Assembly: GCF_009720625.1 (NCBI RefSeq)
Contig: NZ_CP046266.1
Span: forward strand, 5,375,501-5,439,500
Reading direction: 5' to 3'
DNA: 64,000 nucleotides
Origin: Metabacillus sediminilitoris
Lineage (GTDB): Bacteria; Bacillota; Bacilli; Bacillales; Bacillaceae
Positions within the stretch are counted from its first letter, which is position 1, and every line of letters starts with the position of its first letter. The position numbers and the translations under genes are program-made. Shown piece by piece: positions 35,703 to 45,579 of the stretch. Below the pieces are notes generated by a model. The model saw only the letters and a list, made by a program, of their open reading frames with translations, was not told where the DNA came from and did no database searches.

Positions 35703-35814
35703 TTGCAACTTCGAAAGGGAATCTTGTAACTTTTGATATTAATCTTGCAACTTTCAGTGAGAATTTTGCAACTTCACTCGATAATCTTGCAACTTTTCCA
35801 TTTTTTTGCAACCT
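35703..35814 (+). repeat. Array of TTGCAACTT boxes with 21-bp period
   Basis: TTGCAACTT-type boxes begin at 35703, 35724, 35745, 35766 and 35787, each exactly 21 bases from the next; a sixth at 35806 is 19 bases further. The 12-base spacers differ. The array sits behind a small gene terminator at 35857-35885. A second copy of the same arrangement is at 48542. Confidence 0.9.
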
Positions 35815-35856
35815 ACATAATTCGACGAATTTCGCCCACCTCTCTCTTATTTTCAA

Positions 35857-35885
35857 ACAAAAAAAACGCCGCATCCCTGCGGCGT
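35857..35885 (-). terminator. Terminator of the SRPBCC gene
   Basis: ACGCCGCA and TGCGGCGT form an 8-bp stem around TCCC that overlaps the last base of the gene; the minus strand continues with eight or more T. Confidence 0.85.
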
Positions 35886-36349
35886 CAACTCTCTCCTACT
35901 CTTTCTTCAGCTATCTTCTTTATAAACCGATTTCTCGTAATAAAAAACTCTTTCATATACCTCTCTAAAAACAGCCGATCTGCCAGCTTTCCAACTAGAC
36001 CAAATGGAGAGGTATAATCAAATGTATCGATCATCAGCGTTCCATTTTCTTTTTCTATAAATTCATGAGTATGATAAAACCGTTTAAATGCGCCTTTTTC
36101 CATTTCATCTACGAATCGATTTGGAAAATCGAATTCTGTAATTCGGACGGTTAGCTTTTGTTTGATGCCAAAATGGATGGCTTCCCATGTTACTGTTTCG
36201 TTTAACTTGATTAAGCCGCTTGTCACACCTGCTATGGCGCGTTCATCTGTTTGGCTTGCTGATTGAGTATGGATATCAATATCGCGAGCGACATCGAAGC
36301 AAATTTCCCGTGGTGCATAGATAAACATATCGGTCTTAATTATTGGCAC
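35885..36349 (-). CDS. SRPBCC (START-like) family protein
   Basis: The 154-residue protein has the helix-grip pattern of polyketide-cyclase/START-like proteins (IYAPREICFDVARDIDIH at the start; FKRFYHTHEFIEKENGT; DYTSPFGLVGKLADRLF near the end). The ligand is unknown. It begins with GTG, GGAAG upstream, 16 bases behind the VOC gene and is the last gene of a topB transcript. Confidence 0.75.
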   Translation of the reverse strand: MPIIKTDMFIYAPREICFDVARDIDIHTQSASQTDERAIAGVTSGLIKLNETVTWEAIHFGIKQKLTVRITEFDFPNRFVDEMEKGAFKRFYHTHEFIEKENGTLMIDTFDYTSPFGLVGKLADRLFLERYMKEFFITRNRFIKKIAEERVGES

Positions 36350-36365
36350 TTTCTATCTTCCAATC

Positions 36366-36758
36366 TTAATTTTTCACTTGAAGCAAGTCGAAACGATTGC
36401 CGTATAGGTCTTCAAAAACGATTTCTACTCCCCATGGCATTTCTTTTGGCTCACCTAGAAAAGTTACACCCTTTTCCTTCATGCTTGAATAGTCACGGAT
36501 AAAATCATCTGTTTCAATGACGAGGAAAACATGCCCGGCAGCTTGGGAGCCGACACGCTCCCTTTTTGCTTCTGAATCAGCTTCAACAAATACAATCGCG
36601 GTTTCATGATTCTTTGATGGTGCAACTGTCACCCAGCGCATACCCTCGCCAAACGAATTATCAGTAAGTAATATAAAACCTAATGTATTTATATAAAAAT
36701 CAATTGCCTCATCATAATCGTTAACTAGAATCGTAACATGTCCTATTTTTCGGTTCAC
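36366..36758 (-). CDS. VOC (glyoxalase-like) family protein
   Basis: The 130-residue protein shows the bleomycin-resistance/glyoxalase fold (VTILVNDYDEAIDFYINTLGF at the start, GNRFDLLQ at the end). The exact reaction is unknown. AAAGGAG lies nine bases before a GTG at 36758; an in-frame TTG at 36767 overlaps the ribosome site. It follows topB by 19 bases. Confidence 0.75.
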   Translation of the reverse strand: MNRKIGHVTILVNDYDEAIDFYINTLGFILLTDNSFGEGMRWVTVAPSKNHETAIVFVEADSEAKRERVGSQAAGHVFLVIETDDFIRDYSSMKEKGVTFLGEPKEMPWGVEIVFEDLYGNRFDLLQVKN

Positions 36759-36777
36759 ATCGTTCAACTCCTTTTCA

Positions 36778-38955
36778 TTATTTTTTTAGATTCAGCTTTG
36801 CAAGTGCATCTGCTAATGCATTATTTGCAAATCCTTCATCTTGTTTTTTCATATATTTTGCTACATCCTGTTTCGATACTTTGCTGTTTTGATTCTTTTT
36901 TCGTCTTTCTTGGAAAGTAGACATTTTTTCGCGATGGCCGCATTTGCAGACGAAGATTTGGCCTTCTCCTTCACCGCGAAGCTCGAGCTTTTTGTGACAA
37001 TTTGGACAGCGTGCATTCGTTACTTTTGAAACTCCTTTTCGATAGCCACATTCACGATCCTGACAAACAAGCATTTTGCCCATTTTTCCATTTACCTCTA
37101 ACAAAAGCTTATTACATTCAGGACATTTCTTCCCAGTCACATTATCATGCTTAAAGCTTTGCTTACTATTCTTAATTTCATGAACAACTTCTTTTGCATA
37201 TTGTGTCATTTCATTTAAAAAGGCTTGCTTTGATAAGGAGCCTTTCGAAATTTTCGTCAGCTTTTGTTCCCATTCTGCTGTTAAGACAGGTGATTTCAAC
37301 TCTTCAGGTACTAGCTTTAAAAGCTGTTTTCCTTTTGAAGTGATGAAAATTTCCTTCCCCTTCTTTTCAATCAGAAAGCTGCTATAGAGCTTTTCGATAA
37401 TATCAGCTCTTGTCGCTACTGTTCCAAGGCCGCCCGTTTCACCAATTGTTTTGATTAAGTCTTTGCTTTCTCCAGCCATGTACTTTGTTGGATTTTCCAT
37501 TGCTGAAAGAAGGGCTGCTTCATTAAAACGAGCAGGTGGTTTTGTTTCACCTGATGTTTTTGATAAAGAGACAATTGGTAATTGATCACCATTTGATAAT
37601 GCTGGAAGCTTCTGTTCATCCTCATGATCATCATCTGTATCATCACGAAACACTTCTTTCCATCCAAGTGCCGTGATTCTTCTCCCTTTAGCCGTAAATG
37701 ACTCATCATCAATTTTTGCTGTAACAACTGTTTGCTCATATTGATGTGCAGGCAATAATACGGATAAAAAGCGCTTGACAACTAAGTCATAGATTTTAAA
37801 CTCTTTATCACTTAACGCACTAAGCGGCACAGATTCCTCTGTTGGGATGATGGCATGGTGATCGGAAACCTTTGTATCATCTACAAATGACTTGTTTGCT
37901 TTAATTGGCTGCTTTGTAATCTTGGCAATGACCTGGGCATACTCCTTCGTTCTACATGCAGCAAGTCTGTCCTTTAATGTATCAACAAGATCGCTTGTTA
38001 AATAACGCGAGTCTGTACGCGGATATGTTAAGACTTTGTGCTGCTCATACAGCTTTTGCATGATCGAAAGAGTCTCTTTTGCTGAGAAGCCATAGCGCTT
38101 ATTTGCATCACGCTGCAGCTCCGTTAAGTCATATAGTGCAGGTGAATATGATTTTTTCGGTGTTGTTTTCACATCTACAACCGACGCTGATTTGCCTTTT
38201 AGCTTTGTTACCTTCTGATCAATTTGTGCTTCTTCAAATGTTTTTATATCCTTCGTTTTTTCATCCTGCCATGTAAGGGTTAAGCCGTTAGTAGCTTGTG
38301 CTTTCATTCCATAATATTTTTTCGGCTTAAAGCTTTTAATATCTTCCTCACGCTGGGCAATCATTGCCAGTGTTGGCGTCTGCACACGTCCTGATGAGAG
38401 CTGGGCATTGTACTTTGTTGTGAGGGCACGTGTTGCGTTTAGCCCGACAATCCAGTCGGCTTCTGCTCTTGCAACTGCTGAAGCATATAAATTTTCATAC
38501 TCTTTGCCGTTTTTCAGCTTGCGAAAACCCTCTTTGATTGCCTTATCTGTTACAGAAGAAATCCACAGACGTTTAAGCGGTTTATTTACGCGCGCTTTAT
38601 CAATAATCCACCGTGCTACAAGTTCTCCTTCGCGTCCTGCATCTGTTGCAATAACAATTTCATTGACATCTTTTCGCAAAAGCTGTGTTTTTACAGCTTG
38701 AAATTGCTTGCCTGTTTTTTTAATGACAACAAGCTTAAGTGGTGTTGGCAGCATGGGCAGATCCTCTAACCGCCATGATTTATAATGATCGCCATAGGCT
38801 TCAGGGTCAGCTAATGTAACGAGATGACCGAGTGCCCATGTTACGATGTATTTGTCCCCTTCTAAAAAACCATTTCCTTTTTTATGACACTGTAACACCC
38901 TAGCTAAATCTCTTCCTACTGAAGGCTTTTCAGCTAGAACGACTGTTTTACTCAT
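36778..38955 (-). CDS. topB: DNA topoisomerase III
   Basis: This type IA topoisomerase decatenates DNA. The 725-residue protein has a TOPRIM domain (Glu9; DAGREGE at 105-111), the catalytic Tyr311 in LTYPRTDSRYL, and two C-terminal zinc ribbons (CPECNK to CQDREC; CPNCHK to CKCG). The size matches B. subtilis TopB. AAAGGATG precedes the ATG. Confidence 0.95.
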   Translation of the reverse strand: MSKTVVLAEKPSVGRDLARVLQCHKKGNGFLEGDKYIVTWALGHLVTLADPEAYGDHYKSWRLEDLPMLPTPLKLVVIKKTGKQFQAVKTQLLRKDVNEIVIATDAGREGELVARWIIDKARVNKPLKRLWISSVTDKAIKEGFRKLKNGKEYENLYASAVARAEADWIVGLNATRALTTKYNAQLSSGRVQTPTLAMIAQREEDIKSFKPKKYYGMKAQATNGLTLTWQDEKTKDIKTFEEAQIDQKVTKLKGKSASVVDVKTTPKKSYSPALYDLTELQRDANKRYGFSAKETLSIMQKLYEQHKVLTYPRTDSRYLTSDLVDTLKDRLAACRTKEYAQVIAKITKQPIKANKSFVDDTKVSDHHAIIPTEESVPLSALSDKEFKIYDLVVKRFLSVLLPAHQYEQTVVTAKIDDESFTAKGRRITALGWKEVFRDDTDDDHEDEQKLPALSNGDQLPIVSLSKTSGETKPPARFNEAALLSAMENPTKYMAGESKDLIKTIGETGGLGTVATRADIIEKLYSSFLIEKKGKEIFITSKGKQLLKLVPEELKSPVLTAEWEQKLTKISKGSLSKQAFLNEMTQYAKEVVHEIKNSKQSFKHDNVTGKKCPECNKLLLEVNGKMGKMLVCQDRECGYRKGVSKVTNARCPNCHKKLELRGEGEGQIFVCKCGHREKMSTFQERRKKNQNSKVSKQDVAKYMKKQDEGFANNALADALAKLNLKK

Positions 38956-39131
38956 AGTAACATCCTTTCAAAAACCTATTTCCTATCTACCTATTATAAG
39001 TTTATTTAGCTTAGAAATCTAATTAAGTTAAAACATCCAATTTTTGTTTCAGCTATTTCCAGTAGCATATAAAATGAAACAATAGTAGAATGAGCAAAGA
39101 TACTGTTTATGCTTGGAGGGTTAATAAAGCA

Positions 39132-40679
39132 ATGAGTTTACTTTCGATCGATAATCTTAGTCACAGTTTTGGTGACCGTACGTTATTTAAAGATGTAACG
39201 CTGCGCCTGTTAGCAGGAGAGCGCGTTGGTCTTGTTGGAGCTAATGGGGTAGGGAAATCTACTTTAATGAATATTATTACAGGGCAGCTTATTCATGACA
39301 CAGGTCGTGTGGAATGGACACCAGGTGTCCGTTATGGTTACCTTGATCAGCATACTGTTTTAACAAAAGGAAAAACAATTCGTGATATTTTAAATGATGC
39401 CTTTCTCCCATTATTTGAGCAGGAAAAGGAATTAAATGCTGTTACGGAAAAAATGGGTACAGCAACACCTGAAGAGCTTGAGGAATTACTGGAAAAAATG
39501 GCTGAAATTCAGGACCGTTTAGATGCCGGCGGTTTTTATTTACTAGATATGAAGGTAGAAGAAACAGCTAGAGGACTAGGACTAGATGCAATTGGCCTTG
39601 ACCGTGATGTATCGGCATTAAGCGGTGGTCAACGTACGAAGGTACTTCTTGCTAAGCTTTTACTAGAGCAGCCTGATGTATTATTACTAGATGAACCAAC
39701 TAACTATTTAGACGTTGAACATATTCGCTGGTTAAGCAATTATTTAAAAGACTACCCAAATGCGTTTCTATTAATCTCGCATGACACAGAGTTTATGAAT
39801 GGTGTATCAAACGTGATTTTTCAATTAGAGTTTTCTAAACTAACACGTTATACAGCTACTTATGAAAAATTCTTAGAGCTTGCGGAGATCAATAAGAATC
39901 AGCATATTAACGCATATGAGAAGCAAAAGGAATTTATTAAAAAGCAAGAGGATTTTATTGCAAAAAATAAAGCACGCTACTCAACAACTGGCCGTGCAAA
40001 AAGCCGTCAAAAGCAGCTTGATCGCATTGAGCGTATTGATCGTCCTGAAACTGCGATCAAACCAACATTTGAATTCAAAGAATCTAGAGGCAGCAGCCGC
40101 TATGTGTTTGAAGCAAAGGATCTTGAAATTGGTTACGATCGACCACTATTACCAAAGCTTACAATGACAATTGAACGCGGAGAAAAAATTGCCATTGTTG
40201 GTGCGAATGGGATCGGAAAATCAACATTGCTTAAAACCATTCTTGGTAAGATTAAGCCATTAGGCGGGACGACAAATCGCGGTGACTTCCTATTTCCATC
40301 TTATTTTGAACAAGAGGCTAAGGCTGGATCGATTACACCGATAGATGATGTGTGGAACGCCTTCCCAAATCTTGATCAGCATCAAGTACGTGCTCTTCTT
40401 GCACGCTCCGGTCTGAAAAACGAACATATTTCACGACCTATTTCACAATTAAGTGGTGGAGAGCAAGCAAAAGTGCGATTATGTAAACTGCAAATGAATG
40501 AAAGCAACTGGCTTCTATTTGACGAGCCGACAAATCATCTCGATGTTGTGGCGAAAGAAGAATTAAAACGTGCCATTAAAGCATATAAAGGAACAGTTGT
40601 CCTTGTCTGCCATGAGCCTGATTTTTATGAGGATTGGGTGACAAAGGTTTGGGATATTGAGGATTGGGCAGCTAAATAA
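39132..40679 (+). CDS. ABC-F family ATPase (YfmM-like)
   Basis: The 515-residue protein has two ABC domains with Walker A GANGVGKST and GANGIGKST, signatures LSGGQRTKV and LSGGEQAKV, a linker rich in Lys/Arg (about 235-300), and no membrane part. ABC-F proteins act on the ribosome. Closest resemblance is to the B. subtilis YfmM size class. I start at the ATG at 39132, preceded by GGAGGG; an upstream ATG at 39090 has no ribosome site. Confidence 0.85.
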   Translation: MSLLSIDNLSHSFGDRTLFKDVTLRLLAGERVGLVGANGVGKSTLMNIITGQLIHDTGRVEWTPGVRYGYLDQHTVLTKGKTIRDILNDAFLPLFEQEKELNAVTEKMGTATPEELEELLEKMAEIQDRLDAGGFYLLDMKVEETARGLGLDAIGLDRDVSALSGGQRTKVLLAKLLLEQPDVLLLDEPTNYLDVEHIRWLSNYLKDYPNAFLLISHDTEFMNGVSNVIFQLEFSKLTRYTATYEKFLELAEINKNQHINAYEKQKEFIKKQEDFIAKNKARYSTTGRAKSRQKQLDRIERIDRPETAIKPTFEFKESRGSSRYVFEAKDLEIGYDRPLLPKLTMTIERGEKIAIVGANGIGKSTLLKTILGKIKPLGGTTNRGDFLFPSYFEQEAKAGSITPIDDVWNAFPNLDQHQVRALLARSGLKNEHISRPISQLSGGEQAKVRLCKLQMNESNWLLFDEPTNHLDVVAKEELKRAIKAYKGTVVLVCHEPDFYEDWVTKVWDIEDWAAK

Positions 40680-40696
40680 AATAAATGAAGAAATAC

Positions 40697-40743
40697 AAAG
40701 GATAGAAAAAGCAGATATCGTTGCTAATTCTATCCTTTTTTTG
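40697..40743 (+). terminator. Terminator of the ABC-F gene
   Basis: AAAGGATAGAA pairs with TTCTATCCTTT (11 bp), followed by T residues. Confidence 0.8.
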
Positions 40744-40801
40744 TATGGCAATCAGGGTGACAGTTCCTATCTCTAATAGGAAACAGTCAGATTCCTCCAT
40801 T

Positions 40802-40830
40802 GCATAACGTATTCCTAGTTGGTAATAATA
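40802..40830 (+). promoter_or_regulatory. Candidate SigG promoter of the germination permease
   Basis: GCATA (40802-40806) is followed after 17 bases by AATAATA (40824-40830), fitting GHATR-N17/18-CATWHTA with one mismatch. Germination receptor genes are SigG-dependent in Bacillus. Confidence 0.55.
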
Positions 40831-40892
40831 AGCAGAAATACTGGTTTATGATCAGTAAACGAATTTAAGCTTTTCATTCAGAGGAGTAAAAC

Positions 40893-42011
40893 ATGAAGCT
40901 GCAAAAAATAGGTGCCCTTCAACTTTTTTTTATTATGATTGGCTTTGAAATAGGTAATACGTTAATTTTTGGAAAAGGTGCAGCTGCGAAACAGGATGCT
41001 TGGTTAACACACTTAGGTGGTATGGTATGCGGATTATTATTGATGTTCATCTATATCAAATTATCTGATTATTACCCGGGTGATACATTGATTCAGATGA
41101 TTCCCAAAATCATAGGTAAATATCTTGCCTACCCAGTTATATTGTATTACCTTTTTTATTTTACTTTACTTGCCTCAACTGCCTGCCGAGATTTCGGTGA
41201 ATTAATTTATTCGACAATTTTAGTTGAAACCCCGATGTTAATCATCATTGGAAGCTTTATGGTATTAATGATTTATTGTTTACGCGGCAATGTTGAGTCT
41301 TTTGCTCGAATGGGGGAAGTTGTCTTTCCTGTTTATATTTTATCTCTCCTTGTTATTTGGATTCTTTTATTATCGGTTGATAACTTTACTCTCAAAAATC
41401 TTACTCCTATATTAGGGAATGGGTTAAAGCCTGTATTAAAAGAAGTTTTTCCAAAAGCAATTGTCTTCCCATTTGGAGAAACAGTCCTTATCTTAATGTT
41501 TTTCCCTCTTCTAAGCAAGCCACAGAATAAAAGAAAGATAGGTATCGCAACCATCGTCATTGGGGGAATTTTACTAACCATTAATACTATGTTGAACACG
41601 GCTGTTTTAGGGCCAGAAATTTATGGCAAGGATTTATATCCGCTTTTATCTGCAACGCGAATGGTTTCGATTGCTGATTTTCTTGAGAGATTTGATGCGT
41701 TGGTTATTTTAATGATGGTAGCAGGGGTGTTTTTTAAGGTTGGTGGATGGATGTATGGGGCTGCTGTTGGGATTGCCCAATTTTTTAACCTAAAGGATTA
41801 TCGACCAATCATTCTTGCACTTGGGACAATTATTATTCCCTTATCACTTTTATATGCAGGTCATTTTATTGAATCCAGGGAATTCGGTGAGGAATTTATT
41901 GATTATTACTTACATATCCCTTTACAAATTGTTATTCCAATATTATTGGTTTTCATTGCGTTTATTCGTCGTAAGTTCACTAAAAAGCATGTGGATAAAC
42001 GATATGGATAG
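40893..42011 (+). CDS. Spore germination permease, GerAB/YndE family (orphan)
   Basis: The 372-residue protein has about ten membrane segments and the family pattern (KIGALQLFFIMIGFEIGN at the start, YPVILYYLFYFTLLASTACRDFGE). Such B subunits bind germinant as part of a receptor with A and C subunits. None of those genes is adjacent, so this is an orphan B subunit. AGAGGAG precedes the ATG and a SigG-like promoter lies upstream. Confidence 0.85.
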   Translation: MKLQKIGALQLFFIMIGFEIGNTLIFGKGAAAKQDAWLTHLGGMVCGLLLMFIYIKLSDYYPGDTLIQMIPKIIGKYLAYPVILYYLFYFTLLASTACRDFGELIYSTILVETPMLIIIGSFMVLMIYCLRGNVESFARMGEVVFPVYILSLLVIWILLLSVDNFTLKNLTPILGNGLKPVLKEVFPKAIVFPFGETVLILMFFPLLSKPQNKRKIGIATIVIGGILLTINTMLNTAVLGPEIYGKDLYPLLSATRMVSIADFLERFDALVILMMVAGVFFKVGGWMYGAAVGIAQFFNLKDYRPIILALGTIIIPLSLLYAGHFIESREFGEEFIDYYLHIPLQIVIPILLVFIAFIRRKFTKKHVDKRYG

Positions 42012-42053
42012 GGTACATCCTTACGATTTTAGTGATGCACCCATCCTTTTTAT
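42011..42053 (+). terminator. Terminator of the germination permease gene
   Basis: GGGTACATC pairs with GATGCACCC with one mismatch, followed by ATCCTTTTT. It overlaps the end of the convergent RsbR-like gene. Confidence 0.65.
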
Positions 42054-42886
42054 GTATTAATTTGCTGCAGGGCATGAGCAAGAGAATATGTCGTTTTTAC
42101 ATGGTCAAAATCAAGTCCCAGCTGAATAGCCGTTTGAGCAATTTCTGGTCTAATTCCTGATATGATCGATTTTACACCTAAAAGGTTTAGCGCTTGGATT
42201 AAATTAAACATTTCATGGGCAACCATCGTATCGATGATTGGAACACCTGATAGGTCAATGCACAGATTTGCGATGCCTAGTTCTGCACATTGTGCTAATG
42301 TATTTTCTATGATTAATTTCGCTCTTGCTGTATCAATATCTCCTATTAAAGGTAGCAGTGCCGTTTGATTTTGAAGGAGAATAACAGGTGAGCTTAGTTC
42401 ATTTATCATTTCTTTTTGTGCTGATAGCTGTCTCATCGTGTTTTTATGTGCCTCATCCATATAAATATATATGGATAGATTAATTACCTTTTTTACCATT
42501 TCAAACCACTTGAACACTTGATCGATCTCAATCTTGTCTTTATTTAACGAATAGAATCTTTTTAAAAATGCAGCATAAACTTCTTCGGTTCTCATAAATT
42601 CTCGCACTACATAGTGAATTGGTGTATTTAAGTGCTTTTGGTCTTTGGCCAGTTCTTCAGACCATTGCTGGAACTTATGAAAAAATTCTTCTTCCTCACT
42701 AATAAAAAGTTCGTGTAAATGCTTAAAATAATCTTGGTTCTGTTCTTTTAATGTTTGAACAATAGTAGGATCATTTGTCGAATAAACAGATTTAGGATCA
42801 TGATCTTCGACCATACTATACCAATCTTCTGACATTTGCCAAGAATTCTCGACTAAATAGTTATATAAATCTTGGTTTCTATGCAT
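42050..42886 (-). CDS. RsbR-like STAS protein
   Basis: The 278-residue protein has an N-terminal RsbR_N globin-like helical domain (about 1-150) and a C-terminal STAS domain (about 165-275) with DTARAKLIIENTLAQCAE, CIDLSGVPIIDTMVAHEMF and SGIRPEIAQTAIQLG. The second phosphorylation Thr of RsbRA (IDT) is kept; the first is a Ser (NELSSPVI). RsbR paralogues build the stressosome that controls SigB. It starts 32 bases after liaR on the same strand. GGGGGAG precedes the ATG. Confidence 0.87.
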   Translation of the reverse strand: MHRNQDLYNYLVENSWQMSEDWYSMVEDHDPKSVYSTNDPTIVQTLKEQNQDYFKHLHELFISEEEEFFHKFQQWSEELAKDQKHLNTPIHYVVREFMRTEEVYAAFLKRFYSLNKDKIEIDQVFKWFEMVKKVINLSIYIYMDEAHKNTMRQLSAQKEMINELSSPVILLQNQTALLPLIGDIDTARAKLIIENTLAQCAELGIANLCIDLSGVPIIDTMVAHEMFNLIQALNLLGVKSIISGIRPEIAQTAIQLGLDFDHVKTTYSLAHALQQINT

Positions 42887-42918
42887 GTATATCTCCCCCA
42901 AATAATACAATACTCACT

Positions 42919-43551
42919 TTATTTAACTAGTGAATGTTTAAATGCGTAAATAACAGCTTGTGTACGATCCTGAACCTCAAGCTTGCTTAAGATGTTACTA
43001 ACATGTGTTTTTGCCGTTTTTAATGCAATAAATAGTTCATCCGCAATTTCCTGATTTGATTTGCCCTCAGCCATTAGCATAAGAATCTCCATTTCACGGG
43101 ATGTTAAGTGATCATGGGCATGCGTCACATCTTTTTGACGCATTTTCATCATCATTTTTCCAGTTACTTCCGGCTCCAAAATAGACTGTCCGTGGAAAGT
43201 CGCACGAACGGCACCAGCAATTTCACTTGCCTTTGACGTTTTTAATAAGTAGCTTGTTGCCCCAGCCTCAAGTGCAGGATATACCTTTTCATCATCAAGA
43301 AAACTAGTCACAATAATAATTTTTGCTTCTGGCCAAGATGCAATAATTTCCTTCGTAGCTTCAATTCCATCCATTTCGTTCATGACCAAATCCATTAAAA
43401 TAACATCTGGACGCAGTTCTAGACAAAGTTCTACCCCTTTTTTGCCATTATCAGCTTCACCAATCACTTCGATATCTGGCTGAGCTGATAAATAAGAGGA
43501 TACTCCAATCCGTACCATTTCGTGATCATCCACAAATACTACTTTTATCAT
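42919..43551 (-). CDS. liaR: Response regulator LiaR
   Basis: The 210-residue regulator has a receiver domain with phospho-acceptor Asp54 (VILMDLVMN) and a LuxR/NarL-type helix-turn-helix at about 148-205 ([25 protein letters not shown]). Overlap of its start with the liaS stop by four bases and the LiaF gene upstream identify it. LiaR activates liaIH after cell-wall stress. Confidence 0.92.
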   Translation of the reverse strand: MIKVVFVDDHEMVRIGVSSYLSAQPDIEVIGEADNGKKGVELCLELRPDVILMDLVMNEMDGIEATKEIIASWPEAKIIIVTSFLDDEKVYPALEAGATSYLLKTSKASEIAGAVRATFHGQSILEPEVTGKMMMKMRQKDVTHAHDHLTSREMEILMLMAEGKSNQEIADELFIALKTAKTHVSNILSKLEVQDRTQAVIYAFKHSLVK

Positions 43552-44588
43552 TTTAAATCACCCTCTATCGCAAGTACAGGAACCTTAACCTCTAATCGAG
43601 TTCCCTTATTTTTCAAACTCACTACCTTTAATGTACCGCCAATTTCAACAGCTCGCTCGCGCATTGTTTGCATCCCATACGAACCTGTTTTTTCTTCATC
43701 AATCTCAAAACCAATTCCATCGTCAGATATGCGCATAATGACAAAATCATCCCGTTTAATTAACAGGACATCAAGGTTTGTTGCTTTTGCATGGCGAAGA
43801 GTATTTGAGACAGACTCTTGAAGGATGCGAAATAAATGGTCTTCAACACCTTTATCCAAAGGAATTGGTTCAACTTTCCATTTTATATTCATTGTAACCT
43901 TTTGCATTAATTCTACCAATAATTCTTTTACACCTTCTTGAAGTGATTTTCCTTTTAAAGCTGCAGGACGTAGATGCAATAACAACGCTCTCATTTCAAG
44001 CTGTGATTGATGGATTGTTTCTTCAATTAATTTTAGCTGCTTTGTTTCTAAGGTCTCTGATAATGACCTTGATTCTGTAATAGCAGACATCATCATGGAG
44101 GCTGCGAACAATTGCTGACTGACAGAATCATGCAGCTCACGAGCTAATCGATTCCGTTCTTGCGCGACCATCTCTTGTATTATTTTTTCATTGTCCTCTG
44201 CCTTTTCATTTGCAAGCTTCTGGGAAAGCTTTGTTTGCTCCATCATTTGTTTTTGTACTTTTTCAATTCTGCTCCATATTTCATGAATTTCAGGAAATGT
44301 ATGACGTTCCACCGGAAGGGTTCTACTTTTTTCTAGCTCTCTCACTGCTGTTGTGATCGACTGAATTTGTTTTTTCCAAAACCAGCCTGAAAAAAATCCG
44401 AAACAAACACCTACTAACATGCAAATACTTGGAACGATATAAATAAAAGGCAAATCCAACACTTTTTGTTCCCATAATGAATCCCAGCCTTCCAATGGAA
44501 ACGCGATAAAAAATAAAACTGAAAATAAGATAAAGACGATGATCGTAAAAATAGCGCCAATGAGAATTTGCCGTTGAATAATGCTCAT
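43548..44588 (-). CDS. liaS: Sensor histidine kinase LiaS
   Basis: The 346-residue kinase has two N-terminal membrane segments with a very short outside loop (about 10-70), the intramembrane-sensing layout, a HAMP-like linker, a HisKA_3 phosphorylation His153 ([13 protein letters not shown]) and an ATPase domain (SDDGIGFEI). Its start overlaps the liaF stop. It senses envelope damage caused by bacitracin-like agents. Confidence 0.92.
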   Translation of the reverse strand: MSIIQRQILIGAIFTIIVFILFSVLFFIAFPLEGWDSLWEQKVLDLPFIYIVPSICMLVGVCFGFFSGWFWKKQIQSITTAVRELEKSRTLPVERHTFPEIHEIWSRIEKVQKQMMEQTKLSQKLANEKAEDNEKIIQEMVAQERNRLARELHDSVSQQLFAASMMMSAITESRSLSETLETKQLKLIEETIHQSQLEMRALLLHLRPAALKGKSLQEGVKELLVELMQKVTMNIKWKVEPIPLDKGVEDHLFRILQESVSNTLRHAKATNLDVLLIKRDDFVIMRISDDGIGFEIDEEKTGSYGMQTMRERAVEIGGTLKVVSLKNKGTRLEVKVPVLAIEGDLK

Positions 44589-45319
44589 ACTCGCTTCACC
44601 TCAAGATTCCCTGCAATCACTGACGTAATCAGCTTTACTTTCTGTTCAGCTTGAACATACTCAGCCGTTTCATACACAATTGTCTCATTAACAATCCTTT
44701 GCTCTTGATCCTGAAAGATCGCTACTGTCCCAGCCATAACGGAATGATTCACATGTACTTCAACTTCATATGGCACAAGGACTTGAACATTGCCAATTAA
44801 ACTTCTGATTGAGATGATTGCTTCTCCTTTAGGTAAAACGGTATCGCTTAAATCAATCACCGTATTTCCAATGCCAACCTGAATATTCACATCATTCCAT
44901 TCATATACGTGTTCAGGTGTCATTTGACTTGTAAAAAATTTATTCTCAAAAATCTTTTCACGTTTAATAAACGGATCAGAACCTGTTTCAGTTTTAGCTT
45001 CCAAAATAATTGGCTTAATTTGCTTCGGATGTTTCTGTGATTGGAAAAATTGTACAATGATATAAAGAAGGACGACACATAAAAAATAGCGAAATGTCAT
45101 CATATTGAGAACCGTTATAATCAGCCAAATCCAACCGATCCAAAAAAATGCTTTCCCCATAACGCGGGGCTTCCACTTCTTTCCTAAATAAATACATCCA
45201 ATTGATAAAAGGAACGTGACAATTAATCCACCATTAAAAAATAAAACTTCTAATAAAAGAAGGATAAACCCAGCTATAATAATCCAGTTTACATAATCGC
45301 TTTTTATATTTCGAATCAT
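44585..45319 (-). CDS. liaF: LiaF, inhibitor of LiaSR signalling
   Basis: The 244-residue protein has four hydrophobic segments in its first 100 residues and a soluble DUF2154-type C-terminal domain (NIQVGIGNTVIDLSDTVLPKGE; IRSLIGNVQVLVPYEVEV). LiaF keeps LiaS in the off state. AAGGAGG precedes the ATG at 45319; 16 codons upstream lack a ribosome site. Confidence 0.9.
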   Translation of the reverse strand: MIRNIKSDYVNWIIIAGFILLLLEVLFFNGGLIVTFLLSIGCIYLGKKWKPRVMGKAFFWIGWIWLIITVLNMMTFRYFLCVVLLYIIVQFFQSQKHPKQIKPIILEAKTETGSDPFIKREKIFENKFFTSQMTPEHVYEWNDVNIQVGIGNTVIDLSDTVLPKGEAIISIRSLIGNVQVLVPYEVEVHVNHSVMAGTVAIFQDQEQRIVNETIVYETAEYVQAEQKVKLITSVIAGNLEVKRV

Positions 45320-45365
45320 TAGGCATCCTCCTTTCTGATAAACACAAATGTGTTGGTCATAAGAC

Positions 45366-45406
45366 ACTTCATAATCGAAGGTAGTAACTACATTCGATTA
45401 TGAAGT
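45366..45406. repeat. 14-bp hairpin remnant between liaH and liaF
   Basis: ACTTCATAATCGAA pairs perfectly with TTCGATTATGAAGT around a 13-base loop. The arms match the centre of the dispersed hairpin repeat. Confidence 0.65.
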
Positions 45407-45442
45407 AGCTTATTTAAAAAGCATGTGACTAGGTACATCATG

Positions 45443-45475
45443 ATAAAAATAAGGCGCAGGGAATCACGCCTTATT
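45443..45475 (-). terminator. Terminator between liaH and liaF
   Basis: AATAAGGCG pairs perfectly with CGCCTTATT; the minus strand continues TTTTATC. In B. subtilis a terminator after liaH likewise separates the strongly induced liaIH transcript from the downstream signalling genes. Confidence 0.8.
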
Positions 45476-45579
45476 AGCATACCATGTTTTGTTATGGAAA
45501 GGGCATGGAACCCGCTAAGCCACATTTTTTTCGAATTCCAGTTAAATGCTGACATGTTCAGGAACACCCAATACTTTTG

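Noticed and set aside
35665..35874. Minus-strand frame with KVARxxx repeats
   Set aside because: The 21-bp box period is divisible by three, so both strands stay open by chance; there is no ribosome site and the frame crosses a terminator.
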